Below, one piece after another: positions 9,505 to 17,849 of a DNA stretch of 64,000 nucleotides. Source of the DNA: Rhizobium sp. NXC14 (GTDB lineage Bacteria > Pseudomonadota > Alphaproteobacteria > Rhizobiales > Rhizobiaceae). Under the pieces are notes generated by a model, which did not search any database, was not told where the DNA came from, and saw only the letters and a list, made by a program, of their open reading frames with translations. Each line of letters opens with the position of its first letter. Positions within the stretch are counted from its first letter, which is position 1. Made by a program: the position numbers and the translations under genes. Location: the NCBI RefSeq assembly GCF_002117485.1, contig NZ_CP021030.1, positions 1,677,001-1,741,000 on the forward strand, given 5' to 3'.

Positions 9505-9972
9505 TTAACGCTTGGAGAACTGGAAGGAGCGGCGGGCCTTTGCCTTGCCGTACTTCTTGCGCTCGACGACGCGGCTGTCACGGGTCAGGAAGCCGCCCTT
9601 CTTCAGTACCGAGCGCAGGCCCGGTTCGAAGTAGGTCAGCGCCTTGGACAGGCCGTGGCGAACAGCGCCGGCCTGGCCGGAAAGACCGCCGCCGGCAACG
9701 GTTGCGATGATGTCGAACTGGCCGTCACGGGCAGCTGCGACAATCGGCTGGCGCAGGATCATCTGCAGCACCGGACGGGCGAAGTAAGCCGTGAAGTCCT
9801 TGCCGTTGACGATGATCTTGCCGGAGCCGGCCTTGACCCAAACGCGGGCGACGGCGTCCTTGCGCTTGCCGGTCGCGTAGGAGCGGCCGAGCGAATCGAC
9901 TTTGCGGACGTGGGCCGGAGCGGCAGCTTCGGAAGACGTGCCGAGATCCTTCAGGGAGGAGAGGTCAGCCAT
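9505..9972 (-). CDS. rpsI: 30S ribosomal protein S9
   Basis: Small-subunit protein uS9, whose basic C-terminal tail reaches the P-site tRNA. The 155-aa product contains the [16 protein letters not shown] motif near residue 32, the [19 protein letters not shown] core and the terminal [17 protein letters not shown]. The N-terminal extension (about 25 residues, Ala/Ser rich) is typical of Rhizobiales. It starts two bases after the rplM stop, so translation is probably coupled in the conserved L13-S9 operon. Confidence 0.98.
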   Translation of the reverse strand: MADLSSLKDLGTSSEAAAPAHVRKVDSLGRSYATGKRKDAVARVWVKAGSGKIIVNGKDFTAYFARPVLQMILRQPIVAAARDGQFDIIATVAGGGLSGQAGAVRHGLSKALTYFEPGLRSVLKKGGFLTRDSRVVERKKYGKAKARRSFQFSKR

Positions 9973-9974
9973 GA

Positions 9975-10439
9975 TCAGGCGCTCCTTACGTTCTTTTTGT
10001 TGAGCGCGGCAACGTCGAGGGCGACCGGCTGCTGGGCTTCATGGGGATGGTTGGGACCGGCGTAAACGCGAAGGTTCTTCATCTGGCGACGGCCGAGCGG
10101 GCCGCGCGGAACCATGCGTTCGACGGCCTTTTCGAGGACGCGCTCGGGGAAGCGGCCTTCAATGATCTGACGTGCGGTGCGCTCCTTGATGCCGCCGGCA
10201 TAACCGGTGTGCCAGTAGTAGACCTTGTCGGAATACTTCTTGCCGGTGAAAACCACCTTGTCGGCATTGATGACGATGACGTTGTCGCCGTCGTCAACAT
10301 GGGGCGTGAAGGTTGCCTTGTGCTTGCCGCGCAGGCGCATAGCGATGATGGAAGCGAGACGGCCAACGACCAGCCCTTCGGCGTCGATGATCACCCACTT
10401 CTTCTCCACCTCTGCAGGCTTCTGTGAGAAGGTTGCCAT
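9975..10439 (-). CDS. rplM: 50S ribosomal protein L13
   Basis: Large-subunit protein uL13, an early assembly protein. The 154-aa product from the ATG at 10439 begins [15 protein letters not shown] and contains [16 protein letters not shown], the [12 protein letters not shown] segment and the [19 protein letters not shown] motif. An upstream in-frame ATG (10589) would add a non-conserved extension crossing a terminator-like hairpin, so it is rejected. First gene of the L13-S9 operon; the leader carries two hairpins that could regulate it. Confidence 0.98.
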   Translation of the reverse strand: MATFSQKPAEVEKKWVIIDAEGLVVGRLASIIAMRLRGKHKATFTPHVDDGDNVIVINADKVVFTGKKYSDKVYYWHTGYAGGIKERTARQIIEGRFPERVLEKAVERMVPRGPLGRRQMKNLRVYAGPNHPHEAQQPVALDVAALNKKNVRSA

Positions 10440-10501
10440 GTCAATACTCTCTTTTAGGACCCTTGGCCCGAGGGCTTTAAGGGCGTTTCTTGTTGCTTGG
10501 A

Positions 10502-10548
10502 TTGGCAAGCGCGAACCTGCCAAAAAGAAAGCAGCCCGGACAGGCTGC
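10502..10548 (-). promoter_or_regulatory. attenuator-like tandem hairpins in rplM leader
   Basis: On the minus strand, GCAGCC and GGCTGC arms (10531-10548) close a six-base loop and are followed by TTTCTTTTT, the form of an intrinsic terminator, about 80 bp upstream of the rplM start. A second hairpin with arms TTGGCA / TGCCAA (10502-10523) follows and overlaps the T-run. The overlap could allow alternating structures, as in ribosomal-protein leaders. It could instead be the terminator of an unseen upstream transcript. Confidence 0.45.
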
Positions 10549-10731
10549 GTTCTGTCGCGGTGTATAGAGGCAATGTGACACGGGGTCAATATCGGCTTTC
10601 GCGATGGTCGGAAAAAAGAACAAGTGAAAACAAAAGCTTATCAGTGTGGTGTTGTGATACCCCACAATCGGGCTGAATATTTGCCCGTTTAACGTTTTCA
10701 GCGTTGCCCCGCCGTCGGTCGAAAACCATCG

Positions 10732-11610
10732 CTAATCCTCAAAGGAACGCAGGCTTTTTATGATTTCCCGGAGGCCGCGTGTCAGATGTTTGTCCCGGCG
10801 AAGAACCATGCCGAGGCGGCGTGTCAGCTTCGGCTGCAGCGACGATGTCGTAAGGAGACCGGCGCGGTCGCGCTTTACCGCTAACCCCGGCAGGATCGAC
10901 CAGCCGAGTCCGGCGGCCACCAGTTCCTTGATCGCTTCGATACTGCCGAACTCCATCGCCGGTCGGATCCTGATATCCGGGGCGGCCAGCCACGCGTCGA
11001 TTGCCCGCCTCGTATTGCCGCCCTCGTAAAGCAGCAGCGTCCTGTCGCGCATGAAGGCCGGGTCCGGTCCACCCTTAGGCACGGGGCTGCCCGCGGGGGC
11101 GACAGCCAGCAATTCCTCTTCGTAGAAGGGTTCGATCTCGAAGTTCCGTCCCGATGCCGGCAGGGCCACAACGGCGATGTCGAGGCTGTTGGCTTCCAGA
11201 TCGCGCAGGATATCGTCGGCATTCCCGATCGAGACGGTGATTTCGAGGCCAGGCATGGACTGCCGGGCGGCGGCGATGGCGCGGGGAAGCAGATGGATCG
11301 ATGCCGTGCCGCCGCTGCCGATGCGCACCCGGCCGCTGGCGCCATCCCTGTGGGGCATCATCGCTTCTTCCGCCGCGGCTGCCTGCTGAAGCAGACGCCT
11401 TGCATGTGAAAGCAGGTCGATGCCCGCCGCCGTCGGTTGCGCCCGCCGCCCGACGCGCTCGATCAGCCTGACGCCGAGCCGCTGTTCGAGCCCCTTGATC
11501 TGCAGGCTGACGGCCGGCTGCGTCACGCCTTCCTTGTCGGCCGCAGCCGTAAAGCTGCCGAGGTCGGCGACATTGATGAAGGTCGCAAGCTGATCGAGAT
11601 TGAGGAGCAT
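10732..11610 (-). CDS. LysR family transcriptional regulator
   Basis: A 292-aa LysR-type regulator. The winged helix-turn-helix at residues 1-62 is clear (LATFINVADLGSFTAAADKEGVTQPAVSLQIKGLEQ split over helices 1-3), followed by a periplasmic-binding-protein-like effector domain from about residue 90. The sensed ligand is unknown. It is divergent from a DUF1127 gene, with 92 bp between starts. An inverted repeat just upstream of its own start is a plausible autoregulatory operator. Confidence 0.92.
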   Translation of the reverse strand: MLLNLDQLATFINVADLGSFTAAADKEGVTQPAVSLQIKGLEQRLGVRLIERVGRRAQPTAAGIDLLSHARRLLQQAAAAEEAMMPHRDGASGRVRIGSGGTASIHLLPRAIAAARQSMPGLEITVSIGNADDILRDLEANSLDIAVVALPASGRNFEIEPFYEEELLAVAPAGSPVPKGGPDPAFMRDRTLLLYEGGNTRRAIDAWLAAPDIRIRPAMEFGSIEAIKELVAAGLGWSILPGLAVKRDRAGLLTTSSLQPKLTRRLGMVLRRDKHLTRGLREIIKSLRSFED

Positions 11611-11622
11611 GCCAAAGAAATC

Positions 11623-11648
11623 CTTATGCGTATGATAATATCCATAAG
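11623..11648. promoter_or_regulatory. candidate LysR-type operator
   Basis: CTTATG and CATAAG form a 6-bp inverted repeat separated by 14 AT-rich bases, 13 bp upstream of the lysR start codon and facing the divergent DUF1127 gene. This resembles LysR target sites, which are partly palindromic AT-rich sequences near the regulator's own promoter. The match is visual only. Confidence 0.4.
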
Positions 11649-11702
11649 CTTCTTTCGCTGCGTCTTCCAGCGCATCTTTCGTCCGTCAGGAAAGGATGAA
11701 GG

Positions 11703-11933
11703 ATGACCGTGGAATTCGACGAAAGCTTGGAGATACCTCTCAGCGCCCTTCGGCTGAAACGCCGCGAGAGGGCGCGCTGGGGCAGGCGGCTGCTGGCGGC
11801 CATAGAGTGTCGGCTCGAAAAGCGTCGCAGCCGCCGCAAGCTGTCGGAACTCACCGATGACGAGCTTCGCGATATCGGTCTGACCCCTGCGCAGGCGAAG
11901 GCAGAGCGATCGAAATCATGGTTCTGGTTTTGA
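11703..11933 (+). CDS. DUF1127 domain small basic protein
   Basis: A 76-aa Arg-rich protein ending with RKLSELTDDELRDIGLTPAQAKAE and a Trp/Phe tail, the DUF1127 signature at about residues 42-68. Short DUF1127 proteins in alphaproteobacteria are RNA-linked or affect phosphate and carbon metabolism in some species; the function here is unknown. The ATG at 11703 follows GGATGAAGG. It is divergent from the LysR gene and may be its target. Confidence 0.85.
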   Translation: MTVEFDESLEIPLSALRLKRRERARWGRRLLAAIECRLEKRRSRRKLSELTDDELRDIGLTPAQAKAERSKSWFWF

Positions 11934-12015
11934 CTGCGACGGCGTATCCTGCTCGAAATGGGCGGCGCCGTGTGGCAGAACGGCTGTGTGGAAATCGAGC
12001 GCAGGGAGCAGCATC

Positions 12016-12842
12016 ATGGCTGAAATCGTATCCTTCCGAAAGGAAGCGGACAGGACCGACGGATTGTTGCTCCGCTCGTTGCGCGGCGGCGTGCTGCGGC
12101 TCATGCTTAACGACCCGCCAACTAATGCGCTGTCGATCGCGCTTCTCCAAGCGCTGATGGCCGAGCTCGAAAAGGCGGAGGCGGATTTGGATGTGCGCGT
12201 CGTCGTCATCGCCTCGACCGGCGCCGTTTTTTCCGCCGGCCACGACCTTAAGGAACTCACGGCTCATCGCGTCGACGAAGATCAGGGCGCTGCTTTCTTC
12301 GAGAAAAGCTTCAGGCTCTGCGCCGATTTGATGCTGAAGATTGCGCATCTGCCAAAACCTGTCATCGCCGAGGTCGATGGGCTTGCAACGGCTGCGGGCT
12401 GTCAGCTCGTCGCATCCTGCGATCTGGCGATCTGCACCGACACTTCGACGTTCTGCACGCCGGGCGTCAATATCGGCCTGTTCTGTTCGACGCCGATGGT
12501 GGCCGTTTCCCGTGCCGCGCATCGTAAGCAGGCTATGGAGATGCTCTTGACCGGTGAGACGATCGACGCTCGACCGCCAAGGATTTCGGCCTCGTCAACC
12601 GCATCGTGCCGAAGCAGTATCTTGGGCAGGTCGTTTCCAAATATGCCGCCGTGATTGCCGGCAAATCGCCACTGGTCCTGAAAATCGGCAAGCAAGCGTT
12701 TTATCGGCAGCTCGAACTGCCGGTGGAGGCGGCCTATGATTATGCCGCTATGGTGATGGTGGACAACATGCTGACGCAGGACGCGCAGGAAGGGATCGGC
12801 GCCTTTCTCGGCAAGCGCAAGCCGGAATGGAAGGGCGAATGA
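12016..12842 (+). pseudogene. enoyl-CoA hydratase/isomerase family protein, frameshifted
   Basis: Crotonase-fold gene split into two frames. The first part (from ATG 12016, GGGAGC upstream) reads well through FSAGHDLKEL and the CoA/oxyanion-hole region to MEMLLTGETIDA. Then the frame becomes out of register near 12565-12575 and family-like sequence resumes one frame back (KDFGLVNRIVPKQYLGQVV onward) until the TGA at 12842. The register change corresponds to loss of one base. Uninterrupted, the protein would be about 275 aa, the usual length. Either a recent null mutation or a sequencing error explains it. The stop codon abuts the stop of the convergent EamA gene. Confidence 0.8.
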
Positions 12843-13679
12843 TTAGGCGAGTTTCAGAACCAGCACGCCGACCGCGATGACGACGCCGGCGACGTAACGC
12901 CAGATGCCGGCTTTTTCCTTGAAGACGGCAACGGAGAGCACCAGCGCAAAGAGGATCGAAGTTTCCCGCAGTGCGGCAACGGTCGCTACCGGCGCCTTCG
13001 TCATCGCCCAAAGTGCCAGCCCATAGGATGCAATCGATCCCGCGCCGCCGATCATCCCGCGCCACCAGTTGCGGCGAACGTGATGCAACACCGTCAAGCT
13101 GCCGCGCTGGGATGCCGCCCAGGCAAACAGCAGTATCGGCGGCAGCAGCGACATCCACAACGTATAGGAAACCGCATTGCCTGAAAGGCGTGCGCCGATG
13201 CCGTCGACAAAAGTATAGCTGGCGATGACGAACGCATTGGCAATCGAGAAGGCGACCGCATGGCCGCTGCTGCGCCGAGTCTCCAGGGCGAGCGTCAGGA
13301 CGCCGGCTGAAATCGTCATGATGCCGGCAAGAGCGGCGCCGGAAAGATGTTCGCGCAGGACGATGCCGCTTGTCGCGGCGACCAGCAACGGTGCGCAACC
13401 ACGCATCAGCGGATAGACGAGGCCGATATCACCGGCTCGGTAAGCGGCGGCAACCAGCTGGAAATAGGCGAACTGCAGGATGGCCGAGGCGCCGATGAAC
13501 GGCCAGGCCGCGCTTTGTGGCAACGGCAGAAATGCCAGAAACGGCAACGCGGACACTGCGCCGCCGGCCGAAATCAACGCCGCATCCAGGGATTTATCGC
13601 TGCCCGCTTTGACAATCGCGTTCCATGTCGCATGCAGCAACGCACCGAACAGAACGAGCAGGATGACGTCGAGAGGCAA
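12843..13679 (-). CDS. EamA/DMT family transporter
   Basis: Inner-membrane drug/metabolite-type transporter with ten hydrophobic helices in two EamA repeats, about 278 aa from the TTG at 13679 (product begins MPLDVILLVLFGALLHATWN). An upstream ATG at 13772 gives a 309-aa form whose extra N-terminus is basic and not membrane-like, so the shorter form is preferred, although the ribosome site is weak in both cases. HATWNAIVKAG in helix 1 and LREHLSGAALAGI are typical. Substrate unknown. It converges on the broken enoyl-CoA hydratase with abutting stops. Confidence 0.82.
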   Translation of the reverse strand: MPLDVILLVLFGALLHATWNAIVKAGSDKSLDAALISAGGAVSALPFLAFLPLPQSAAWPFIGASAILQFAYFQLVAAAYRAGDIGLVYPLMRGCAPLLVAATSGIVLREHLSGAALAGIMTISAGVLTLALETRRSSGHAVAFSIANAFVIASYTFVDGIGARLSGNAVSYTLWMSLLPPILLFAWAASQRGSLTVLHHVRRNWWRGMIGGAGSIASYGLALWAMTKAPVATVAALRETSILFALVLSVAVFKEKAGIWRYVAGVVIAVGVLVLKLA

Positions 13680-13838
13680 GGGATAGGTCCGGTGCTGCGG
13701 AAGAAGGCGAAGCGCCTCGCCCCGACGGGGCAGAATTCTGGAAAGACAACTGATATTTGCACGAAAATGCATTGCCGCGGTCGCGGATGCGTTCTCGGCT
13801 CCAATATCATCCTTTCAATATGCAAACAATGGCGGGGT

Positions 13839-14087
13839 ATGACGACAAGTTTTACGTGCGCGCGATATGCGTTCAATCCACGCGATCTTCTCAACTATGA
13901 GATGTTTCTAATGGACGAGAGAACATATGGTGACCTTATGGGGAATGGAAGGGGAAAGCAGCTGAGGGAATTACATGTCGGATCTTTCTATGCTGCTGAA
14001 ATACAGATATTCTTCTATAACTTTGATATACGCGAAAAAAGAAGCTTCAGATTGTATGTTCTCAGAGAAATCGCATCGCGCGATTGA
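13839..14087 (+). CDS. hypothetical protein in a low-GC stretch
   Basis: An 82-aa reading frame beginning MTTSFTCARYAFNPRDLLNY and rich in Phe, Tyr, Arg and Glu. It occupies a locally AT-rich segment that stands out from the high-GC surroundings. No family is recognised, the GGCGGGG upstream lies too close to be a good ribosome site, and the gap otherwise has no gene. It could be a small acquired gene, the tail of a decayed one, or chance. Confidence 0.28.
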   Translation: MTTSFTCARYAFNPRDLLNYEMFLMDERTYGDLMGNGRGKQLRELHVGSFYAAEIQIFFYNFDIREKRSFRLYVLREIASRD

Positions 14088-14152
14088 ACTGGAAGCCTGT
14101 TTGCAAGCGCGGAAGGCGATCGGCACCTGCAGGGGTTGCGGCGGCGGGGAGG

Positions 14153-14476
14153 TCAGAGCTGATGATGCGGAACGAAGAGCATCCCGTCAAGGTTGTCTAG
14201 GCTTTGGCAGTTCAGAACCGGGCAGCGTGGATCGTCCTTTGTCGGGATATGGGTCCATTCCGCATAATCGGTCGCGTCACAATAATTGCTGTTGCGCACG
14301 TAGCGATCATAAAGCGGCAGCCCGCGGGGAGATTGGTAGCGGAAGATCACGGCGCCCTGATTGTGGATGGCAGCCCGCACGCCGGCGCAGCTCATGGTGA
14401 GCGGATTGTAGCGCGAGATCGCTGCTGCCGGTGATGCGGCGAGCACAAGCATGAGGGCAAGAGCAATTTTTCTCAT
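14153..14476 (-). CDS. hypothetical secreted protein
   Basis: A 107-aa protein with a clear signal peptide: MRKIALALMLVLAASPAAA, cleavage likely after AAA near residue 19-20. The mature part has four cysteines (SCAGV, SNYCDAT, RCPVLNC), suggesting periplasmic disulfides, and a FRYQSPRGLPLYDRYV segment common to small rhizobial periplasmic proteins of unknown function. The start at 14476 is supported by GAGGATG just upstream; an in-frame ATG at 14500 would bury the signal peptide. It is divergent from the CoA-binding protein gene. Confidence 0.75.
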   Translation of the reverse strand: MRKIALALMLVLAASPAAAISRYNPLTMSCAGVRAAIHNQGAVIFRYQSPRGLPLYDRYVRNSNYCDATDYAEWTHIPTKDDPRCPVLNCQSLDNLDGMLFVPHHQL

Positions 14477-14592
14477 TGAATCATCCTCAGAGCCATTCAA
14501 CTCTTATATACGCAAACACGTGCAGCCGGTTCTGCCGAAATGCAAAAAAATGTCGGCAGGCTCACAGGCGCTGCCGGAATGGAGAAACGGAA

Positions 14593-15021
14593 ATGGATCA
14601 CGACGCCTACACGGATGATTATCTCGCCGGAATCCTGCAGTCGGTAAAGACCATCGCGCTGACCGGTGCCTCGCCCAATCCGGCCCGGCCGAGCAACGGC
14701 GTCATGGGCTATCTGCTGTCGCGCGGCTATGAGGTCATACCGGTCAATCCGGGGCAGGCGGGCAAACAGATACAGGGCCGCACCGTCTACGCCCGTCTTG
14801 CCGACGTTCCGGTGCCGATCGATATGATTGATGTCTTTCGCGCCGCCGAATATCTCGATGGGGTCGTTGAGGAGGCGTTGGCGCTGAGGCCGTTGCCGAA
14901 GGTGATCTGGGCTCAGCTTGGCGTCCGCAACGATGCCGCGGCGGCAAAGGCGGAGGCTGCCGGCATTAAAGTGGTGATGAACCGCTGCCCGGCGATCGAA
15001 TATCCTCGTCTCATTGCCTGA
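14593..15021 (+). CDS. CoA-binding domain protein (YccU-like)
   Basis: A 142-aa protein made of a single CoA_binding Rossmann domain. ALTGASPNPARPSNGVMGYL is the nucleotide-binding turn, VIPVNPGQAGKQIQGR follows, and a conserved MNRCPAIEYPR lies at the C-terminus. Bacterial YccU-type proteins bind CoA or similar nucleotides; the reaction is not established. The start at 14593 has GGAGAAACGG upstream. It precedes the O-acetylhomoserine sulfhydrylase gene by 119 bp, and the two are neighbours in other rhizobia, though a functional link is inference. Confidence 0.88.
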   Translation: MDHDAYTDDYLAGILQSVKTIALTGASPNPARPSNGVMGYLLSRGYEVIPVNPGQAGKQIQGRTVYARLADVPVPIDMIDVFRAAEYLDGVVEEALALRPLPKVIWAQLGVRNDAAAAKAEAAGIKVVMNRCPAIEYPRLIA

Positions 15022-15140
15022 TGGGGGCTGCCCTGAGACGGATTTTCCACCGAACGCCCAAGGGTTGAAACGGATCGCGGTTAACTTTCGTCGGCGACAA
15101 GCTATGATCCTGCCCCGTGAGCAACAATTCGGAGGGCGAC

Positions 15141-16424
15141 ATGGCCAAGAACGATCCTGGATTCAACACCTTGGCGGTCCACGCAGGCGCACAGCCCGAT
15201 CCGGCTACCGGCGCACGGGTGACGCCGATCTACCAGACGACCGCTTTCGTCTTCAACGATTCCGATCATGCCGCCGCCCTCTTCGGCCTACAGGCCTTCG
15301 GCAATATCTACACCCGCATCATGAACCCGACGCAGGCCGTGCTCGAGGAACGCGTCGCCGCGCTCGAGGGCGGTACGGCGGCCCTTGCCGTCGCCTCCGG
15401 CCACGCGGCGCAGATGATCGTCTTCCACACCATCATGCGCCCGGGCGAAAATTTCATCGCCGCCCGCAAGCTCTATGGCGGCTCGATCAATCAGTTCGGC
15501 CATGCTTTCGAGAATTTCGGCTGGCAGGTGCGATGGGCCGATTCCGCCGATCCGGCGAGCTTCGAAAGCCAGATCGACGACAAGACCCGCGGCATCTTTA
15601 TCGAAAGCCTTGCCAATCCGGGCGGCACCTTCGTCGATATCGCCGCCATTGCCGACGTCGCGCATCGCCACGGCCTGCCGCTGATCGTCGACAACACGAT
15701 GGCAACACCCTATCTCATCCGTCCGATCGAGCACGGCGCCGATATCGTCGTGCACTCGCTGACCAAATTTCTCGGCGGCCACGGCAATTCCATGGGCGGC
15801 CTTATCGTCGACGGCGGTACCTTCGACTGGTCGAAGTCAGGCAATTACCCGATGCTGTCGAGCCCGCGGCCGGAATATAACGGCATGGTTCTACACGCGA
15901 CTTTCGGCAATTTCGCCTTCGCGATCGCTGCCCGCGTGCTCGGCCTGCGCGACCTCGGCCCAGCGATTTCGCCCTTCAATGCCTTCCTGATCCTCACCGG
16001 CATCGAAACATTGCCGCTCAGGATGCAGCGCCACAGCGACAATGCCATCGCCGTCGCCCGGTGGCTGAAGGCGCACAGCAAGATCGCCTGGGTGAATTAT
16101 GCCGGCCTCGAAGACGATCCGAACCATGCCATGCAGCAGCGTTATTCGCCGAAGGGCGCAGGCTCTGTCTTCACCTTCGGCGTCCGGGGCGGTTATGAGG
16201 CTGGTAAGACGCTGGTCGAAGGAGTTGAGCTCTTCTCCCATCTTGCGAATATCGGCGACACCCGCTCGCTCGTCATTCATCCGGCCTCGACGACGCACCG
16301 GCAACTGAGCGACGAGCAGAAGATCGCCGCCGGTGCCGGACCCGACGTGGTGCGGCTTTCCATCGGCATTGAAGACGTCAACGACATCATCGCCGATCTA
16401 GAGCAGGCGCTCTCGAAGATCTGA
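15141..16424 (+). CDS. O-acetylhomoserine aminocarboxypropyltransferase (sulfhydrylase)
   Basis: PLP enzyme of the Cys/Met metabolism family that condenses O-acetylhomoserine with sulfide (or methanethiol) to homocysteine (methionine). The 427-aa length fits MetY rather than MetZ/MetB (about 390 aa). [20 protein letters not shown] at the N-terminus, the SGHAAQM segment, the phosphate-binding [11 protein letters not shown] and the PLP lysine in [16 protein letters not shown] (about residue 209) are all intact. The ATG at 15141 is preceded by GGAGGG. It is likely monocistronic or transcribed with the CoA-binding gene upstream. Confidence 0.93.
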   Translation: MAKNDPGFNTLAVHAGAQPDPATGARVTPIYQTTAFVFNDSDHAAALFGLQAFGNIYTRIMNPTQAVLEERVAALEGGTAALAVASGHAAQMIVFHTIMRPGENFIAARKLYGGSINQFGHAFENFGWQVRWADSADPASFESQIDDKTRGIFIESLANPGGTFVDIAAIADVAHRHGLPLIVDNTMATPYLIRPIEHGADIVVHSLTKFLGGHGNSMGGLIVDGGTFDWSKSGNYPMLSSPRPEYNGMVLHATFGNFAFAIAARVLGLRDLGPAISPFNAFLILTGIETLPLRMQRHSDNAIAVARWLKAHSKIAWVNYAGLEDDPNHAMQQRYSPKGAGSVFTFGVRGGYEAGKTLVEGVELFSHLANIGDTRSLVIHPASTTHRQLSDEQKIAAGAGPDVVRLSIGIEDVNDIIADLEQALSKI

Positions 16425-16458
16425 TTGTCCTGGCTGCCGTGGCCTCGCTTTTGCGCGT

Positions 16459-16703
16459 CAGTCGACATCGCCGACAACCTGGAATAGCTGGCGCAGGGGG
16501 GTGGCCGATCTGCTGCGCGATGTGAGACCAATCGCCCTCAGGGCAGCAGCCCGCAACTACTCGTTTCCTCCAACAAGGCCTGGTCAATCGGTTTGATTGT
16601 GGTCACAAACGCATTCAAGTATGCCTTGCCGAACGACAAGGGCGGAAGCGTTGAGATTACGCCAAAGTTCCCGCTTGGTGACGCGTTACCCGTTTATCTC
16701 CTC
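16459..16703 (+). pseudogene. remnant of HisKA_2/HWE-type sensor histidine kinase
   Basis: Three short frames in order read like the dimerisation-to-ATPase part of a HisKA_2/HWE kinase. First VDIADNLE then a stop, then GVADLLRDVRPIALRAAARNY, then SNKAWSIGLIVVTNAFKYALP and NDKGGSVEI. In intact kinases of this group the last segment reads LIVNELVTNAFKYA, so three residues including the N-box NE are missing here. At least one stop and two frameshifts are present, and the remnant ends at the opposing BON gene. Identification is by recall of the family motif. Confidence 0.6.
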
Positions 16704-16928
16704 CCGGTCCTGCATCCTATCACGCACGTTCTCCGGGCCCGCGATCAAAGCGGCGATCGCCGTCGCCTTCTCCCGATCACCGTAGCCGGCCACATAGCCC
16801 TCCAACAGGACGTTTCTGCCGACCATGCTTACAGAGATGGACGAGCTTTCCAGCTCTGGTTCCGCTGACACCGCGGCCTGCACGCTCGCAAGCTGATCGT
16901 TGGCTAGGCTTTCAGGCTCAAAGCTCAT
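16686..16928 (-). CDS. BON domain protein
   Basis: An 80-aa protein consisting of a BON-like domain: SVSMVGRNVLLEGYVAGYGDREKATAIAA carries the conserved central glycine and the helix that follows, and VRDRM ends it. BON domains are found in periplasmic or membrane-interacting stress proteins, but no signal peptide is seen here. GGAGGAC lies just upstream of the start. Rhizobia carry several such small BON proteins near stress-related loci. It faces a kinase remnant on the opposite strand. Confidence 0.7.
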   Translation of the reverse strand: MSFEPESLANDQLASVQAAVSAEPELESSSISVSMVGRNVLLEGYVAGYGDREKATAIAALIAGPENVRDRMQDREEING

Positions 16929-17392
16929 GGCAGTCCTCCTTCGTGATACGAAGGAAACAGCGAACTGGTAATTTGGTTCGCGATAGGGACTTAGGTCCGA
17001 GAAGCCATGCCGGAAGGCGTACCGCCATCATGAAGGTAGGTCCCGACAGCTTCTGGAAGGCAGCGCAGGAGCGGAACATCGCCTCTTTTTGCCGGTTAGC
17101 CCCGCAAACATTGGCGCTAGCCATGGTTCGTACTGGGTCTTCGACCTGCCCAATAACGGCCCTGTCGCTTACGTCGGTCCCACCAGCCGGCCTCGACGAC
17201 AGGTTGGATGAACGTACATCATCTATAACTTCGCACCTGCGGTAATTGTCATACGATTTAAAGCGCTAAATAAATACAAAAATCAGTTGCTTACTTGAAA
17301 GTTCTCGACTACGTTTTTTAGCGAGAAGTTCCGAAATATCGGCGCTTGTCGGCGCTGCTCAGCGATCGTTTGACCTCGCTTGAGGGAGGATC
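16929..17392. other. gap without a confident gene
   Basis: About 460 bp between the BON gene and the next small ORFs. A plus-strand frame without an ATG (about 16987-17211) ends in ASHGSYWVFDLPNNGPVAY, which looks protein-like and may be the tail of a decayed gene. The segment around 17240-17330 is AT-rich and likely holds promoters for the genes to the right. Nothing else could be supported. Confidence 0.3.
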
Positions 17393-17467
17393 ATGACTTT
17401 GTTTGTCCGTCTTCGTTTCTTCGCGGTGGTGCAGCGAATGCGTGATCTCGTCTCGATCCGATACTGA
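17393..17467 (+). CDS. possible 24-aa small protein
   Basis: ATG at 17393 preceded by an unusually strong ribosome site (GAGGGAGGATC) opens a 24-codon frame, MTLFVRLRFFAVVQRMRDLV then SIRY. It has an amphipathic basic composition. The only strong point is the ribosome site; a leader peptide or chance are equally possible. Confidence 0.22.
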   Translation: MTLFVRLRFFAVVQRMRDLVSIRY

Positions 17468-17552
17468 CCTACGACGGCAGTCTGACGCGTCGTAAACCCT
17501 TTGTTCCACTTTTCTAAGATGGTGCTCCCGTGTGGCGCGCCCGAGGTTTGTT

Positions 17553-17747
17553 ATGCAAAAGCAAGCTGTCGTATTCAATGGTCAGGAAGTCGGGATCGCG
17601 GTCCCCGTGGAAAACCGCCTCAAATTCATCGCTGTCCGCTTCAATGTCATCGACTTGGACAACAGGCTCTTCGACACGGTTACTGAAATCCGGCGCGCCA
17701 TTACACAGCATCTGGCCTCCAGCGGTCGTGCGATCATCTCGCACTGA
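17553..17747 (+). CDS. small conserved rhizobial hypothetical protein
   Basis: A 64-aa protein beginning MQKQAVVFNGQEVGIAVPV and continuing with NRLKFIAVRFNVIDLDNRLF. It resembles short hypothetical proteins present in several copies in Rhizobium genomes, with a NGQ-VGI-VP---NRLKFIAV pattern. A GTG at 17532 would add seven residues. No membrane segment or known domain is seen. It belongs to a run of small accessory genes. Confidence 0.55.
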   Translation: MQKQAVVFNGQEVGIAVPVENRLKFIAVRFNVIDLDNRLFDTVTEIRRAITQHLASSGRAIISH

Positions 17748-17849
17748 ATGGCAGGAGATATTCTTCAACGTCACGGCACAAATGGGATTGCAGGCTCACT
17801 TGTAAAGCCCTGCAAAGCTGCCGCGTTTCAACTTGTGAGGAGATGAGGA

